A stretch of 64,000 bases of DNA from Trueperaceae bacterium (GTDB lineage Bacteria > Deinococcota > Deinococci > Deinococcales > Trueperaceae): assembly GCA_036381035.1 (NCBI GenBank), contig DASVDQ010000047.1, forward strand, positions 1 through 64,000, read 5' to 3'. Below are positions 23,507 through 32,729 of the stretch, piece after piece; the first letter of the stretch is position 1, and each line of letters begins with the position of its first letter. Position numbers and translations under genes: made by a program. The notes under the pieces were generated by a model. That model was not told the DNA's origin, searched no databases, and worked only from the letters and a program-made list of their open reading frames with translations.

Positions 23507-24465
23507 CAGATCACCTCGCTGCGGCGGATCAGCCGGAGCAGCACGGCGCTCACGCCGGCCAGCACCGGCAGCAGGAACAGGGCGATGGCCGCGCCCCGGC
23601 CGAGGTTGCCGCCGAGGATGCCGGTGAAGAAGGCGTGGCTGGCGAGGGTCTGGGTCATGTTCGCGGGCCCGCCACGCGTGAGGATGAAGATGGCGATCAT
23701 GTCGGAGAAGGTGAAGACGAAGGTGAAGAGGACCGCGACGAGGAGGATGGGGGAGAGCATCGGCAGCGTGATGTCGAACAGGCGCCTGAAGTAGCCGGCG
23801 CGGTCGACGCGCGTCTGCTCGATGACGTCGCGAGGGATCGAGTTGAGGCCCGCCAGGACGATGACCGTGGCGAGCGGCAGGATGCGCCAGACGTTGACCA
23901 GGACTATCGAGACCTTGGCGAGGACCGGGTCGCCGAGCCAGTAGAGGTTCGGCAGGGCGCCGAGCGCGGCGCCCCTGTGGCCCAGCAGGCCCACCTGGCG
24001 CAGCAGCCAGTCGATGGGGCTGAACACCGAGTCGAACATCCACAGCCAGCCGATGAGGCCGAGGGCCACCGGCGCCGTCCAGGGCAGGAGGATCAGGAAG
24101 CGCACGACCCACTTCCCGCGGAACTCGCGCATCAGGAGCTCGGCGAGGATCGTGCCGAGGACCAGCACGGCGACGAGCGTGCTCACCGTGAACAGCAGCG
24201 TGTTCGCCAGCGAGCGCAGGAAGACGCGGTCGCGGAGCAGCTCGGAGAAGTGCCGCAGGCCCACCCACTTGACGGCGGTGCCGCCCGTGGTGACGTCGTG
24301 GAGGCTGTAGTAGATCGCCAGCCCGAACGGCACGCCCACGAGCAGGAGGATGAAGATCACGGCGGGGGCGAGCATGCCGACGGCGAGGAGGGACTCGCGA
24401 CGGGCGTGGGCGCGCTCGTCGTGCGTGACGGCCGGCCTGGCGGCGACGGGGGCCTGGGCGCTCAT
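23506..24465 (-). CDS. Sugar-type ABC transporter permease (MalF/UgpA family)
   Basis: A 319-residue inner-membrane permease, partner of the MalG-like protein. It has a polar N-terminal tail and then MLAPAVIFILLLVGVPFGLA. The WVGLRHFSELLRD segment is typical of MalF-like proteins. The coupling loop reads EQTRVDRAGYFRRLFDITLP, and there is a C-terminal six-helix core. The start overlaps the ATPase gene stop by four bases (ATGA). The two permeases and the ATPase of this operon make it a self-sufficient transporter, unlike the two dipeptide-type operons in the window. Confidence 0.92.
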   Translation of the reverse strand: MSAQAPVAARPAVTHDERAHARRESLLAVGMLAPAVIFILLLVGVPFGLAIYYSLHDVTTGGTAVKWVGLRHFSELLRDRVFLRSLANTLLFTVSTLVAVLVLGTILAELLMREFRGKWVVRFLILLPWTAPVALGLIGWLWMFDSVFSPIDWLLRQVGLLGHRGAALGALPNLYWLGDPVLAKVSIVLVNVWRILPLATVIVLAGLNSIPRDVIEQTRVDRAGYFRRLFDITLPMLSPILLVAVLFTFVFTFSDMIAIFILTRGGPANMTQTLASHAFFTGILGGNLGRGAAIALFLLPVLAGVSAVLLRLIRRSEVI

Positions 24466-25514
24466 GCCGCCGCCGGGGCGTCGACGCGCCGGCCCGTCTG
24501 GGGGTCGAAGCGCTTGACGAAGCGCCGGTGCACGAAGAACTCGTGCTCGCGACCCACCTCCAGGTCGCCAGCCAGTCGCGCCGGCAGCTTGGCGATGACC
24601 TCGTTCGCCTCGCCCATCGGCGAGGTGTCGGCGCCGGGTACCTCGCCGTAGAGGAGGAGGTCGGCGCCGAGGTCCTCGAGGCCGGAGGCGACGAACGGCA
24701 GGCGCAGCGCGTCCGGCCCCGGCTGGAACGACTCGCCGACAGGCAGGAAGTTCTCGGGGTGGAAGCCGAGGACCTCGCCGTCCTTGAGGATCAGGTTCAT
24801 GGCGGGCGAGCCCATGAAGCGCGCGACGAACGTGTTCGCCGGCTCGCGGTATATGTCGCTCGGCCGGCCGATCTGCTCGATCTTGCCGAAGTTCATCACG
24901 GCCACGCGCTCGCCGAGGCCCATGGCCTCGACCTGGTCGTGCGTGACGTAGATCGTCGTGATGCCGATGCGGCCGTGCAGCTTCTTCAGCTCGTGGCGGG
25001 CCTGGTGCCTGAGCTTGGCGTCGAGGTTCGAGAGCGGCTCGTCGAGGAGGAAGAGGTTCGGCTCGCGCACGAGGGCGCGGGCGAGGGCCACGCGCTGGCG
25101 CTCGCCGCCGGAGAGCATCCGCGGCTTGCGGTGGAGCAGGTGGCCGATCCCGAAGAGGTTCGCCGCCCACTCCACGCGCTCCTTGATGCGCGCCTTGTCG
25201 GTCCTCACCGCCTCGAGCGGGAACGAGATGTTCTTGAACACGCTCTTGTGCGGGTAGAGCGCGTAGCTCTGGAAGACCATCGCGATGTTGCGGTCGTTGG
25301 GCGGCAGCCCGTTGACGACCCTGTCGCCGATGACCACCTCGCCGCTCGTGGCCTTCTCGAGACCGGCGATCGTGCGCATCAGCGTCGTCTTGCCCGAGCC
25401 GGAGGCCCCCAGCAGCACCAGGAACTCGCCGTCGCGGACGTCGAGGCTGACGCCGTCGACGGCTCTCACCGATCCGAAGTGGGTATGCAGGTCGCGTACG
25501 GTCAGCTTCGCCAT
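24462..25514 (-). CDS. ABC transporter ATP-binding protein (MalK/UgpC family)
   Basis: A 350-residue ATPase. The motifs are intact: Walker A GASGSGKTTLM, Q-loop MVFQSYALYPHKSV, signature [15 protein letters not shown], Walker B LFLLDEPLSNLD and H-loop VTHDQ. The C-terminal 110 residues form the MalK/UgpC-type OB-like regulatory domain, although the sequence LGFHPENFLPVG differs from the usual GIRPEHL form. That domain often senses regulators or the EIIA protein. It sits between the binding-protein gene and the permeases, after a hairpin at 25539-25571. Confidence 0.93.
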   Translation of the reverse strand: MAKLTVRDLHTHFGSVRAVDGVSLDVRDGEFLVLLGASGSGKTTLMRTIAGLEKATSGEVVIGDRVVNGLPPNDRNIAMVFQSYALYPHKSVFKNISFPLEAVRTDKARIKERVEWAANLFGIGHLLHRKPRMLSGGERQRVALARALVREPNLFLLDEPLSNLDAKLRHQARHELKKLHGRIGITTIYVTHDQVEAMGLGERVAVMNFGKIEQIGRPSDIYREPANTFVARFMGSPAMNLILKDGEVLGFHPENFLPVGESFQPGPDALRLPFVASGLEDLGADLLLYGEVPGADTSPMGEANEVIAKLPARLAGDLEVGREHEFFVHRRFVKRFDPQTGRRVDAPAAA

Positions 25515-25538
25515 CCCAGGCGCGCCTCCTAGCGAGGG

Positions 25539-25571
25539 GGCGGGCGGCGCCGCACGGGCGCGCCGCCCGCC
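25539..25571 (-). terminator. Intra-operon hairpin after the sugar-binding protein gene
   Basis: A 12-bp perfect stem (GGCGGGCGGCGC with its complement) and a nine-base loop lie between the binding-protein stop (25585) and the ATPase start (25514). It is the same arrangement as in the two dipeptide operons and is likely a stabilising or partial-termination element. Confidence 0.6.
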
Positions 25572-25584
25572 TCGGTGCAGTGCG

Positions 25585-27015
25585 TCAGATCAGGCCGCGC
25601 TGACGCCAGGCGTCGTAGACGGCCCGGGCCTCCGCGGCCGCCGTCCTGATCGAGTCCTCGGGGGACTCGTCGCCGCGCACGGCGCGCGCGAACATGTTCG
25701 GGATGATGAACGTGTTGTAGACCTCCGCCACGGCGGGGCTGCACACGCCAGGGTGCCCGACGTTCGTCGTCCACTCGACGGCGTTCATGAGCGGGCGCAG
25801 CTTGCCATCGGCCTCGTTCTCGAGCTTGAACGGGTCGTTCTCGAACCAGGCGTTGTGCAGGTCGCGGAAGGTGCTCGCGCCCGCCACCTCGGGGTAGTCG
25901 CCGTTGCCGCTGATCGGCGAGTCGAAGAAGCTCGGCGAGTTGTAGAGCTTCGAGTGGTACATCGCCAGGTCGTAGTTCTCGGCGAGGTCGAGGATGAACT
26001 GCTTGGCCGCGTCGGGGTTCTCGGCGTGGTTCGGGATGATGTAGTTGTAGATCACGTGGGCGTTCGCCCAGGCGGTGCCGCGCGGGCCCTGCAGCGCCGG
26101 GCCGAAGAAGACGTCCTGAGCGATGTCGGGCACGTCATCCTGCGAGGACCGGTAGGCGGAGATGGAGTTCATGATGTACGACGCCCGGCCGGCGATCAGC
26201 GCCTGGTTGTTCGAGGCCGCGTTCCACGCGAACACCTCCGGCGTCATCGCCGCCTCGTAGAGCCGCTGCATGAACTGGACGGTCTCCAGCACGCGCTCGA
26301 AGTTGTCGCCCTGGTCGAGGACGACCTCGCCGTCCTCGTTCTGGACCATGGCGTCGAACGAGGCGAGCATCGCCCGGTGCGCCATGTTCGAGTCGATCTC
26401 CTGCGCCAGGCCGATGCCGAGCTGCACGCCCTGCTCGTCCCTGATGCGCCCGCCGATGGTGACGAGGTCCTCCCACGTCGTGGGCCCGTCGGGCATGCCC
26501 GCGGCCTCCCACAGGCTGCGCCGGTAGTTCGCCGGGTCGATCGTCCAGCCGACGCAGAAGCTGTAGAAGTTGTCGGTGGCGGGGTTGTACGAGTAGTTGC
26601 GGGCGACCTGCAGCTGCTCGCCGAAGCGGCTCTGCGCCTCCTGGTTCACGTCGTTGAGCGAGAGCAGGCTGGGCTCGAACTGGCCGGCCTCGGCCCCGAC
26701 GATCTCGATCAGGTCGTGGCCCGACCCCGCGGAGATCTCGGCCGCCACCGTCGCCGTCAGGTCCGCCAGGTTGATGTGGTCGACGACGACGTCCACGCCG
26801 TTCGCCGCGCCCCACTCGCGGGCGTACTGGTCGAACCAGGTGTCGTAGGCGGGCACGAAGTGGCTCCACTGCAGGATGCGCAGGCTCTGGGCGCCCTGCG
26901 CCCTGGCCAGCGACGGCCCCAGGGCCGCGGCGGCCGCCGTGGCGCCGGAGTACTTGAGGAAAGACCTGCGGGTGATGCGACGCTTCAACGGGTCGAACCT
27001 TAGCAGAGGGCTCAT
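25585..27015 (-). CDS. Tat-exported extracellular solute-binding protein family 1
   Basis: A 476-residue binding protein of the sugar/glycerol-phosphate type. The N-terminus carries a twin-arginine signal (RRSFLKYSGATAAAAALGPS). This indicates export in folded form by the Tat system, unlike the Sec-type binding proteins elsewhere in the window. The mature protein has LRILQWSHFVPAYDTWFDQY, PTTWEDLVTIGGRI and the second-lobe segment QALIAGRASYIMNSISAYRS. GGGAGGACGT precedes the ATG at 27015. It feeds the ATPase/MalF/MalG transporter downstream. The ligand is unknown; no sugar-metabolism gene is adjacent. Confidence 0.9.
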   Translation of the reverse strand: MSPLLRFDPLKRRITRRSFLKYSGATAAAAALGPSLARAQGAQSLRILQWSHFVPAYDTWFDQYAREWGAANGVDVVVDHINLADLTATVAAEISAGSGHDLIEIVGAEAGQFEPSLLSLNDVNQEAQSRFGEQLQVARNYSYNPATDNFYSFCVGWTIDPANYRRSLWEAAGMPDGPTTWEDLVTIGGRIRDEQGVQLGIGLAQEIDSNMAHRAMLASFDAMVQNEDGEVVLDQGDNFERVLETVQFMQRLYEAAMTPEVFAWNAASNNQALIAGRASYIMNSISAYRSSQDDVPDIAQDVFFGPALQGPRGTAWANAHVIYNYIIPNHAENPDAAKQFILDLAENYDLAMYHSKLYNSPSFFDSPISGNGDYPEVAGASTFRDLHNAWFENDPFKLENEADGKLRPLMNAVEWTTNVGHPGVCSPAVAEVYNTFIIPNMFARAVRGDESPEDSIRTAAAEARAVYDAWRQRGLI

Positions 27016-27579
27016 ACGTCCTCCCATCCCTTCCGAGCGGTGCGCTTGCCAGCCCATGCGGGCCACGAGGCTTCGCCGGCCCGTGCCGGCCTCGGGTGCT
27101 GCGCCGGCCTGCCGGGCCACGAGGCTAGAGACGGCTCCAGGTCGAGATGCAGGTCGCTACCTCCTAACGGCGGAAGCAGGTCGCGAAACCGGACGTGTCC
27201 GCCAAGCCCTGGGCTCGCGCCACGCGTCATGGCGCCGACGCGGCTGTCGAGGGCTATCTACGTGCGTTGGCAACAAGGTAAGCCGTGGAACGTGATGAGG
27301 CAAGGGTGGGCGAACCGTCGCTGGTAGAGCGCGGGGCGGGCGGGTCGGCGCTCGGCAGCCCTGGAGCGTGCTCGGGTCCCCAGGGTCCGTATCCCCTCTT
27401 GGACCCTACAGTCACTATCCCGGAAGTGAGATGGCAACTTGGCGTCTTCGCCACCGGGGCAGCCCGCCTGAGACGCGCTAGCCGTCCCTCCAGGGGCCAT
27501 AGCCAGCATCCCGATTAAGGGCTACCGACTGAGCGTGCGGCGAACGGGGCTCGCTGTGCGGACCGCGCCGGCCAGCGCC
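27016..27579. other. 564-bp intergenic region between the sugar transporter and the fibre cluster
   Basis: I see no convincing gene here. Contents include a 7-bp stem hairpin AGGGTCC / GGACCCT (27382-27407) with a 12-base loop. Immediately after it is the motif CCTACAGTCACTATCCC (27405-27421), which recurs once at 33211. A small TGGCG-TCTT-CGCCA hairpin follows. A GGTAGAGC string near 27323 mimics a tRNA D-arm, but no tRNA can be folded around it. The region must hold the end of the usher-like transcript and the promoter of the Tat-exported binding protein, but neither is clear. Confidence 0.4.
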
Positions 27580-30564
27580 TCACTGGACCCTGAACCGGCT
27601 CTCGGCGTAGTGCTCGCCGTCGCCGAGGAGGACCACGTCGTAAGCACCGGGGGCCGCGGGGGCCGTCACCTCGGCGCGGAAGACGTAGGGGTCGTCGGTG
27701 GCGGCAAGCGGGAGCGTCACGCCGTCCACCACGATCGATGCAGCACCCACGAGCTTGAGGAAGCTGGCCTCCGCGACGAGCGGCTCGCCGGGGCCCGTGG
27801 TGGCCGGCGAGATCCTGAGCGTGGCGAGCGGGCCGTCCGCGACCACGAGCGGCAACACCTGCTCGCGGACCGTCTCGGCGGCGGACGCCCTGACGGTGAC
27901 CAGAAGCACACCGCGTGCGTCCGGTGGGACGGGCACGCGCACCTCGTAGACGCCGTCGCCCACCGGCGCCATGGCCATCGCCTCTCCGCCGGGAAGTGCG
28001 GCCTCCACGTAGACCGCGGCGGGATCGAAGTCGCCCCGCAGCTCGGCGGTGACGAGCACGTCCGCGCCCGGCGGGGCGGTCATCGGGCCGAGCCGCGCTA
28101 GGAGCGCCAGGTCGGAGCTCGAGAACGCTCGCACGGTCTCGCGCGGACGAGCGGCGACGCCCAGCTCGAGCCTGGTGATCGGCCCCGCGGCCAGCTCGAG
28201 GCTCTGGGCGGGCGTCGTCGCCACCACCGACTCCGGCAGCGACGCCTCGTCGACGTACACGGTGTAGGTGCCCGGTGCCGCGTTCTGCAGGACGGCCTCG
28301 CCACGCTCGTTCGTCGTGACGGTCCGCGTGGCGCCGGAGCTTCCGCGGAACGTGACGGCCACGCCCGGCACGGCCTGCTCCGTCGAGGCGCGGAGCCCGT
28401 CGCGGTCGTCGTCCGAGAACACCGTGACCACGGCGGTGGCCACCTCGACGACGGGGACGTCGACCTCGGTGACAGAGCCCTCCGTGACCGCCACCCGCAG
28501 GACGCGCTCGATGCCGAGCGTGGCCGGCAGCCCGCTGAGACCGATCGTGTACGAGCCCTCGGCGAGGGCGAGGCTGTAACTGCCGCTCTCGTCCGTGCTG
28601 GTGCTCGTCCGGCCGGCGTGCACCATGGCGGCGACCGGGGGCTCGCCGGGGCCCCTGGTGCCGTCCCTGTCGAGGTCGCGGAACACCGCGCCCTTCACGG
28701 TGCCGGTACGGAGACCGCCGAACGCCTCCACGACCGGCTCCGGTGTAGCGAAGCCGCCGTCCACGATGGCCGTGAGCGCCAGCTCCCAGGTGAGCTCATC
28801 GCCCAGCTCCAGCCCCCCACGCAGGACGTACCGCCTCTCCGGCTGGTAGGAGAGCGACAGGCTGCCGGAGTGCCGGCCGGTCCTGAGGTCGTAGCGGTAC
28901 CGCGCGCGGCCGCTGAAACCGGCACCGTGCCCGCTGAGCGTGGCGTCGAGCCGGTCCTCGTCCTCGTCGTGGAGGTAGCCCACGCCCGCCGACCAGTCGC
29001 GGTCCTCGTAGCTCAGCCCCGCCCGGTAGGTGACCGTGGTCAGCGTGTCGCCCACGACGGAAGCCTCGACGCTGAAGGGGCTGGGCCGGTAGGCCGCGGC
29101 GAGCTGATAGGTCAGCCCCACGTCGCCGCCCCGGAAGGTGGCGCCGAGGTACCCGTCGAGGGCGACGGGCTCGGCGAGGGGGCGGTAGCCTACGCCGAAC
29201 GAGACGGACGCCGAGTCGCTGTAGGACAGCCTCTGCCTCAGCGTCACCTCCGGGTGGACCTTCTCGTTCACGGTGACGTTGGCGATAAGCCCGTCCGGGC
29301 TCGCGGCCAGGTCGGTGCGGCCGCCGATCGGCTCAGTCGTCCGCGTCACGACCGCCGCGTTGGCCCGCCAGCCCCGGTCGAGAGGGTAGGGCACCTCTAG
29401 GCGCGCGAAGCCCAGGAGGGGCGAGGTGTCGAAGGTCGCCGTGAGCCCGAAGGCCGCCGAGAGGTCGACGTCAGCGCCGGCGGCGGACCTCAGCCCGCTG
29501 ACCAGCGGCATCAGCACCAGCTCAGGGGAGACGCGGAAGCGGTAGCCGGCGTCCACCCGCTGCTCGGAGCGGTCGCTGAAGGTCTGGGTGGCGGCGAAGT
29601 AGGCGTCGCCCGGCTGGAATACGGCGCCGAGCGTCGTCGACGACTCGGTCACGCCCGCGAACCCGCTCAGGTCTCCGGCCGTCACCGACAAGGTGTGGTT
29701 CAGGTGGCCTCCGGCGTACACCGCCCGCCAGTCGTCGCCGGCGAGGACCGCGCCGCCCGACACCCGCAAGCCCTGCTCGGGCCGCATCTCCGCCGACAGG
29801 TCCACACCTCCCGACACGTAGCCGGAGAGGTCGCCGCCCAGGAGCACGCGGAGGCCGGCCAGGTAGCCGGCGCTGCCGTAGCCCCCCGTCAGCTCGATGC
29901 CGTAGTCCATCACCGGTCCGGTGACCTCGTCGGCTCCCGCGAACGGCAGGACCTCCGTGCGGACGACCGCGAACCTCTCCTGGGACGGGTCGCTCGCCGG
30001 CGTCGCGGTCACGACGGCGACGTCCCTGCCGACGGTGTCCGCGGGCCAGGCACCCAGAGACACCGAGCGCGCCTCTCCCGGCTCCAGCTCGACGACGAGG
30101 TCGAGGTCGGAGTCCAGGAGCCGGCTCTGCACCGAGACCTTCACCTCCTCGGTCCCGTTGCCCGTGTTCTCGAGCACGATGCGATGCTCGACGACCTCGC
30201 CGCGGACGACGGTGGCGTCCTGCGGGGCGACCAGCACCAGACCCGTGCGCCTGGCGACGGTCACGACGACCTCGGTCGAGCGTCCCTCGCCGTCGGTGAG
30301 CGTGACGACGTGGTCGCCGGCCACGACCGACCTACCGACGTGCAGGTAGAAGACGGTCCGCTCCGCGGCCACCGTCACGCGCTGCGGCCCGGAGAAGCCG
30401 GGCGGCGCCGCGACGACGAGCTCGGTCGGCGCGGCCGCGCTGACGGCGATGGCGGCGAAGGTCCCGGGGTCGACCACCCCTGGCCCCACCGCGCTCACCT
30501 GTGCCGCGGCGACGCCCATCGCACACGCGGCAGCTAGGACGATCGCCCCCCGTAGCATGGGCAT
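27580..30564 (-). CDS. Usher-like outer-membrane beta-barrel protein with SdrD/Ig-like domains
   Basis: A 994-residue exported protein, the last gene of the fibre cluster. It has a signal peptide (MLRGAIVLAAACAMGVAAAQ) and two N-terminal beta-sandwich regions (about 25-205). From about 215 to 650 it has many alternating-polarity strands ending in aromatic residues (YAGGHLNHTLSVTAGDLSGF, AYFAATQTFSDRSEQRVDAG), as in a transmembrane barrel. Two SdrD/prealbumin-like domains follow (GAVFRDLDRDGTRGPGEPPV near 655; FSDDDRDGLRASTEQAVPGV near 750), then further Ig-like strands. Length and order suggest a fimbrial-usher analogue that secretes the subunits encoded upstream. Classical FimD plug and NTD motifs are not obvious, so the family link is inferred. 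Its ATG follows the previous stop directly. Confidence 0.6.
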   Translation of the reverse strand: MPMLRGAIVLAAACAMGVAAAQVSAVGPGVVDPGTFAAIAVSAAAPTELVVAAPPGFSGPQRVTVAAERTVFYLHVGRSVVAGDHVVTLTDGEGRSTEVVVTVARRTGLVLVAPQDATVVRGEVVEHRIVLENTGNGTEEVKVSVQSRLLDSDLDLVVELEPGEARSVSLGAWPADTVGRDVAVVTATPASDPSQERFAVVRTEVLPFAGADEVTGPVMDYGIELTGGYGSAGYLAGLRVLLGGDLSGYVSGGVDLSAEMRPEQGLRVSGGAVLAGDDWRAVYAGGHLNHTLSVTAGDLSGFAGVTESSTTLGAVFQPGDAYFAATQTFSDRSEQRVDAGYRFRVSPELVLMPLVSGLRSAAGADVDLSAAFGLTATFDTSPLLGFARLEVPYPLDRGWRANAAVVTRTTEPIGGRTDLAASPDGLIANVTVNEKVHPEVTLRQRLSYSDSASVSFGVGYRPLAEPVALDGYLGATFRGGDVGLTYQLAAAYRPSPFSVEASVVGDTLTTVTYRAGLSYEDRDWSAGVGYLHDEDEDRLDATLSGHGAGFSGRARYRYDLRTGRHSGSLSLSYQPERRYVLRGGLELGDELTWELALTAIVDGGFATPEPVVEAFGGLRTGTVKGAVFRDLDRDGTRGPGEPPVAAMVHAGRTSTSTDESGSYSLALAEGSYTIGLSGLPATLGIERVLRVAVTEGSVTEVDVPVVEVATAVVTVFSDDDRDGLRASTEQAVPGVAVTFRGSSGATRTVTTNERGEAVLQNAAPGTYTVYVDEASLPESVVATTPAQSLELAAGPITRLELGVAARPRETVRAFSSSDLALLARLGPMTAPPGADVLVTAELRGDFDPAAVYVEAALPGGEAMAMAPVGDGVYEVRVPVPPDARGVLLVTVRASAAETVREQVLPLVVADGPLATLRISPATTGPGEPLVAEASFLKLVGAASIVVDGVTLPLAATDDPYVFRAEVTAPAAPGAYDVVLLGDGEHYAESRFRVQ

Positions 30565-31098
30565 TCAGTCGGAGTTCAGGCTGAACGTGAGGCTCCCGAC
30601 GTACCTGCCGGGCGGCTCGGTGCCGTCGATCCGGAGCCGGACTGCGAACCGGTACGTCTCCTGCACCGCCGTCGGTCCGCGCCCCACCACGATCCTGTTG
30701 CTGCCGGGCGCGAAGGCGTGCCACGTCACGCCGTCCAGGCTGTACTCGAGCTGGTCCGCGGGCAGGATCACGTTCTCCTGCTCGTTGTAGAGGCCGCTGA
30801 AGGTGACGACGATCGTCCAGCCGCTCACGTTCGTGAAGACCGTGAACGACATCGGGTCGGTCGCCGGGTCGGGGTCGGTCGGCAGGTAGTAGGCGGGGAA
30901 CCGTGCCGGCGGGTAGACGGCCTGGCTCAGGTCGAAGACGACCTGGTCGTGGCTGATCGTCAGCGAGGCCGCCTCGGGGATCGTGGCTCCCACGGAGACC
31001 TGCGCCGACGCCGTGGACGCCGCCACGACCAGGGCGAGCGAGGCCAGGGCGCGGCGGACGGTGCGGGTAGCGGGTCGGTCGAGTGCGGGCCAGTTCAT
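30565..31098 (-). CDS. Secreted Ig-fold subunit-like protein (putative minor fibre subunit)
   Basis: A 177-residue exported protein with a signal peptide ending ...AASTASAQ. The mature part opens with VSVGATIPEAASLTISHDQV and closes with the beta-strand RYVGSLTFSLNSD, like the last strand of pilin or WxL-type beta-sandwich domains. There are no cysteines in the mature part. The start overlaps the chaperone-like gene by four bases (ATGA), and the stop abuts the usher-like gene. This tight coupling suggests a tip or minor subunit made in step with chaperone and usher. I do not recognise a named family. Confidence 0.55.
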   Translation of the reverse strand: MNWPALDRPATRTVRRALASLALVVAASTASAQVSVGATIPEAASLTISHDQVVFDLSQAVYPPARFPAYYLPTDPDPATDPMSFTVFTNVSGWTIVVTFSGLYNEQENVILPADQLEYSLDGVTWHAFAPGSNRIVVGRGPTAVQETYRFAVRLRIDGTEPPGRYVGSLTFSLNSD

Positions 31099-31916
31099 GG
31101 CACCTCCACGAGCGCTTCGCCGAGCAGGACCGTGCCGCCGCCGTAGTCGAGGTCGGCCAGCAGCGTGTACGAGCCCGTCGGCAGCGGTGCCGACAGGGGG
31201 AACACGACGTCGTGCGTCGCGCCGGGGAAGGAGGCCTCGTCCGCGACGCTGACCCTCTCGACGAGACCGCCGGTCGCGTCGCGCACCTCGACGGATCCCG
31301 TGATGCGCAGCAGCCCGGTGCCGGTGTTGCTGAACTGCACCCGCACCGCGGGCGGTGCGTCGACCCCCGGCTCGTACCTGAGGCCGACGATGCTGCCTTC
31401 TCGCGTCGGCTCGCCGACGTCCACGTAGATGAAGTGTCCGACGCGGACCCGGGTCACGACCCCTATGCCGGCCCCCGGCTCCTGCTCGGAGCCGCTGGCC
31501 GCGGAGTCGAAGAACAGGACGGTCCAGTACGTCCCGTCGGGGGCGTCCTCCGGCACCGTGACCGTGTAGCTGACCGCGAGGTCCGCCGCCGGGCCCAGCG
31601 TGAACTCGAGCGGGTTCACGCTGAGCCAAGGCGCCAAAGACCTGGGATGGCTGCCCGGGTCCAGCCAGATGAGCTGGCCGCTCGGGCCCATGAGGGCGTC
31701 GTTGAGGACGACGGAGACGCCGAGCGGCGTGCCGGGGCTGGGGTTGTCGACGTTTACGACGCTCGTGACCTGAGACCCCGGGGCGGCGACGAGCTGGGCC
31801 CGGGGTGGGCTCACGCCCACGCCGGACTGGGCGTCCGCGCACGTGAGGCTCCAAGCGAGGACGGAGCAAGCGACGAACATCGAGACGGACCTGATGAAGA
31901 TAGTCGGACTCCTCAT
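31095..31916 (-). CDS. PapD-like periplasmic chaperone (divergent)
   Basis: A 273-residue exported protein with a signal peptide and two predicted beta-sandwich domains. The mature start GVGVSPPRAQLVAAPGSQVT with VNVDNPSPGTPLGV, then WLSVNPLEFTLGPAADLAVSY, follows the fimbrial-chaperone/DUF916-like pattern. In these families the first domain donates a strand to a subunit. PEDAPDGTYWTVLFFDS closes domain 1, and VRVQFSNTGTGLLRITGSVE lies in domain 2. The usual conserved Arg/Lys anchor pair of PapD is not evident, so function is inferred from fold and neighbours. ATG 31916 is used; an internal ATG 12 codons later could also give a signal peptide. Confidence 0.6.
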   Translation of the reverse strand: MRSPTIFIRSVSMFVACSVLAWSLTCADAQSGVGVSPPRAQLVAAPGSQVTSVVNVDNPSPGTPLGVSVVLNDALMGPSGQLIWLDPGSHPRSLAPWLSVNPLEFTLGPAADLAVSYTVTVPEDAPDGTYWTVLFFDSAASGSEQEPGAGIGVVTRVRVGHFIYVDVGEPTREGSIVGLRYEPGVDAPPAVRVQFSNTGTGLLRITGSVEVRDATGGLVERVSVADEASFPGATHDVVFPLSAPLPTGSYTLLADLDYGGGTVLLGEALVEVP

Positions 31917-31997
31917 GGCCTCACTCTGGCTCGGCCGCGAGCTCGGCAGGCGGGCCGGTCGCGCGGCTGACGGTCGGAACGACGGTCGCGGTGAAGC

Positions 31998-32032
31998 GGC
32001 CCGCCGCCGAGGTCCTGCCTCGGCGGCGGGCC
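31998..32032 (-). terminator. Strong intra-operon hairpin after the putative major subunit gene
   Basis: A 15-bp perfect stem (GGCCCGCCGCCGAGG with its complement) and a TCCTG loop begin 8 bp after the subunit stop codon and 82 bp before the chaperone start. No T-tract follows, so it may be a processing or stabilising element rather than a full terminator. Confidence 0.7.
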
Positions 32033-32039
32033 CTAGCGG

Positions 32040-32729
32040 TCAGGGCTTGCTGGTGAGGACGAACGTGACGGTGATGGTCTTGTCGCCCGGCGTCTCGGTG
32101 CCGTCGAACCAGAACAGCTCCTCGATCTTGTCGTCGAGCCAGCCGCCGGTGGGCGAGCCGCTGTGGGCGAGGATGAGCCCGTCGGCGCTGGCGCCGATGA
32201 GGTGCCTGTAGTTCGACTCGGCGCTACCGTCGGGGACGCCGCCCTTGAGGGCGTCGTCACGGATGCCGAACTTGCCCGAGCCTTCCGTCATGTCGACGTC
32301 GGCGGTGAGCTCCCAGCCGGTGTTGGCGAACTTCTGGACGACGAACTCGGTCCTGCAGACGAGCGTGCCCTTCTGGTAGGTGCCATCGACCTCGGCGACG
32401 TTGCCGTTCTGGTCCAGGACCACGGCGGGGTAGATCGACACGACCTGGCCGCCGAGCGCGTATCTCCTGAGGGAGTTGTAGTCGCTCGGCATGACGCCCT
32501 TCGGCACCATGCGGCAGCCGGCGCCTACTCCTTCTAGGTGGTTGAGGTCGAGCGCGAAGTCCGTGTCCGTGATGTGCAGGGCGACACGGGTGGGGATCGT
32601 CAGCTCGATTTGCTGGCGTACACGGGTGCGGTCGCCGCCCTCGCTGTTGTAGTTGAAGTCCGGCTGCGCCGCAGCGGTCGCGGCGAGCGCGGCGAAGGCG
32701 AGGACAACAAGAAGCTTCCTGATGAACAT
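32040..32729 (-). CDS. Secreted beta-rich protein, putative major fibre subunit
   Basis: A 229-residue exported protein with a signal peptide (MFIRKLLVVLAFAALAATAA). The mature part has a QIELTIPTRVALHITDTDFALD segment near its start, two cysteines (CRMVPKG and VCRTEF) that could form a disulfide, and a final strand TITVTFVLTSKP. The last strand resembles that of the 30565 protein (SLTFSLNSD). Upstream CGGAGGCCAGC is a strong ribosome-binding site. The 15-bp hairpin directly after its stop suggests higher expression than the chaperone and usher genes behind it, as expected for a main structural subunit. Family unknown. Confidence 0.55.
   Translation of the reverse strand: MFIRKLLVVLAFAALAATAAAQPDFNYNSEGGDRTRVRQQIELTIPTRVALHITDTDFALDLNHLEGVGAGCRMVPKGVMPSDYNSLRRYALGGQVVSIYPAVVLDQNGNVAEVDGTYQKGTLVCRTEFVVQKFANTGWELTADVDMTEGSGKFGIRDDALKGGVPDGSAESNYRHLIGASADGLILAHSGSPTGGWLDDKIEELFWFDGTETPGDKTITVTFVLTSKP

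Noticed and set aside
27313-27340. GGTAGAGCGC string resembling a tRNA D-arm
   Set aside because: No anticodon arm, T-arm or acceptor stem can be folded around it on either strand.
27580-30564. Type II/III secretin or autotransporter as an alternative for the large barrel-like protein
   Set aside because: No secretin N-domains, no passenger followed by a C-terminal 12-strand barrel, and it is coupled to chaperone- and subunit-like genes, which favours an usher-like role.
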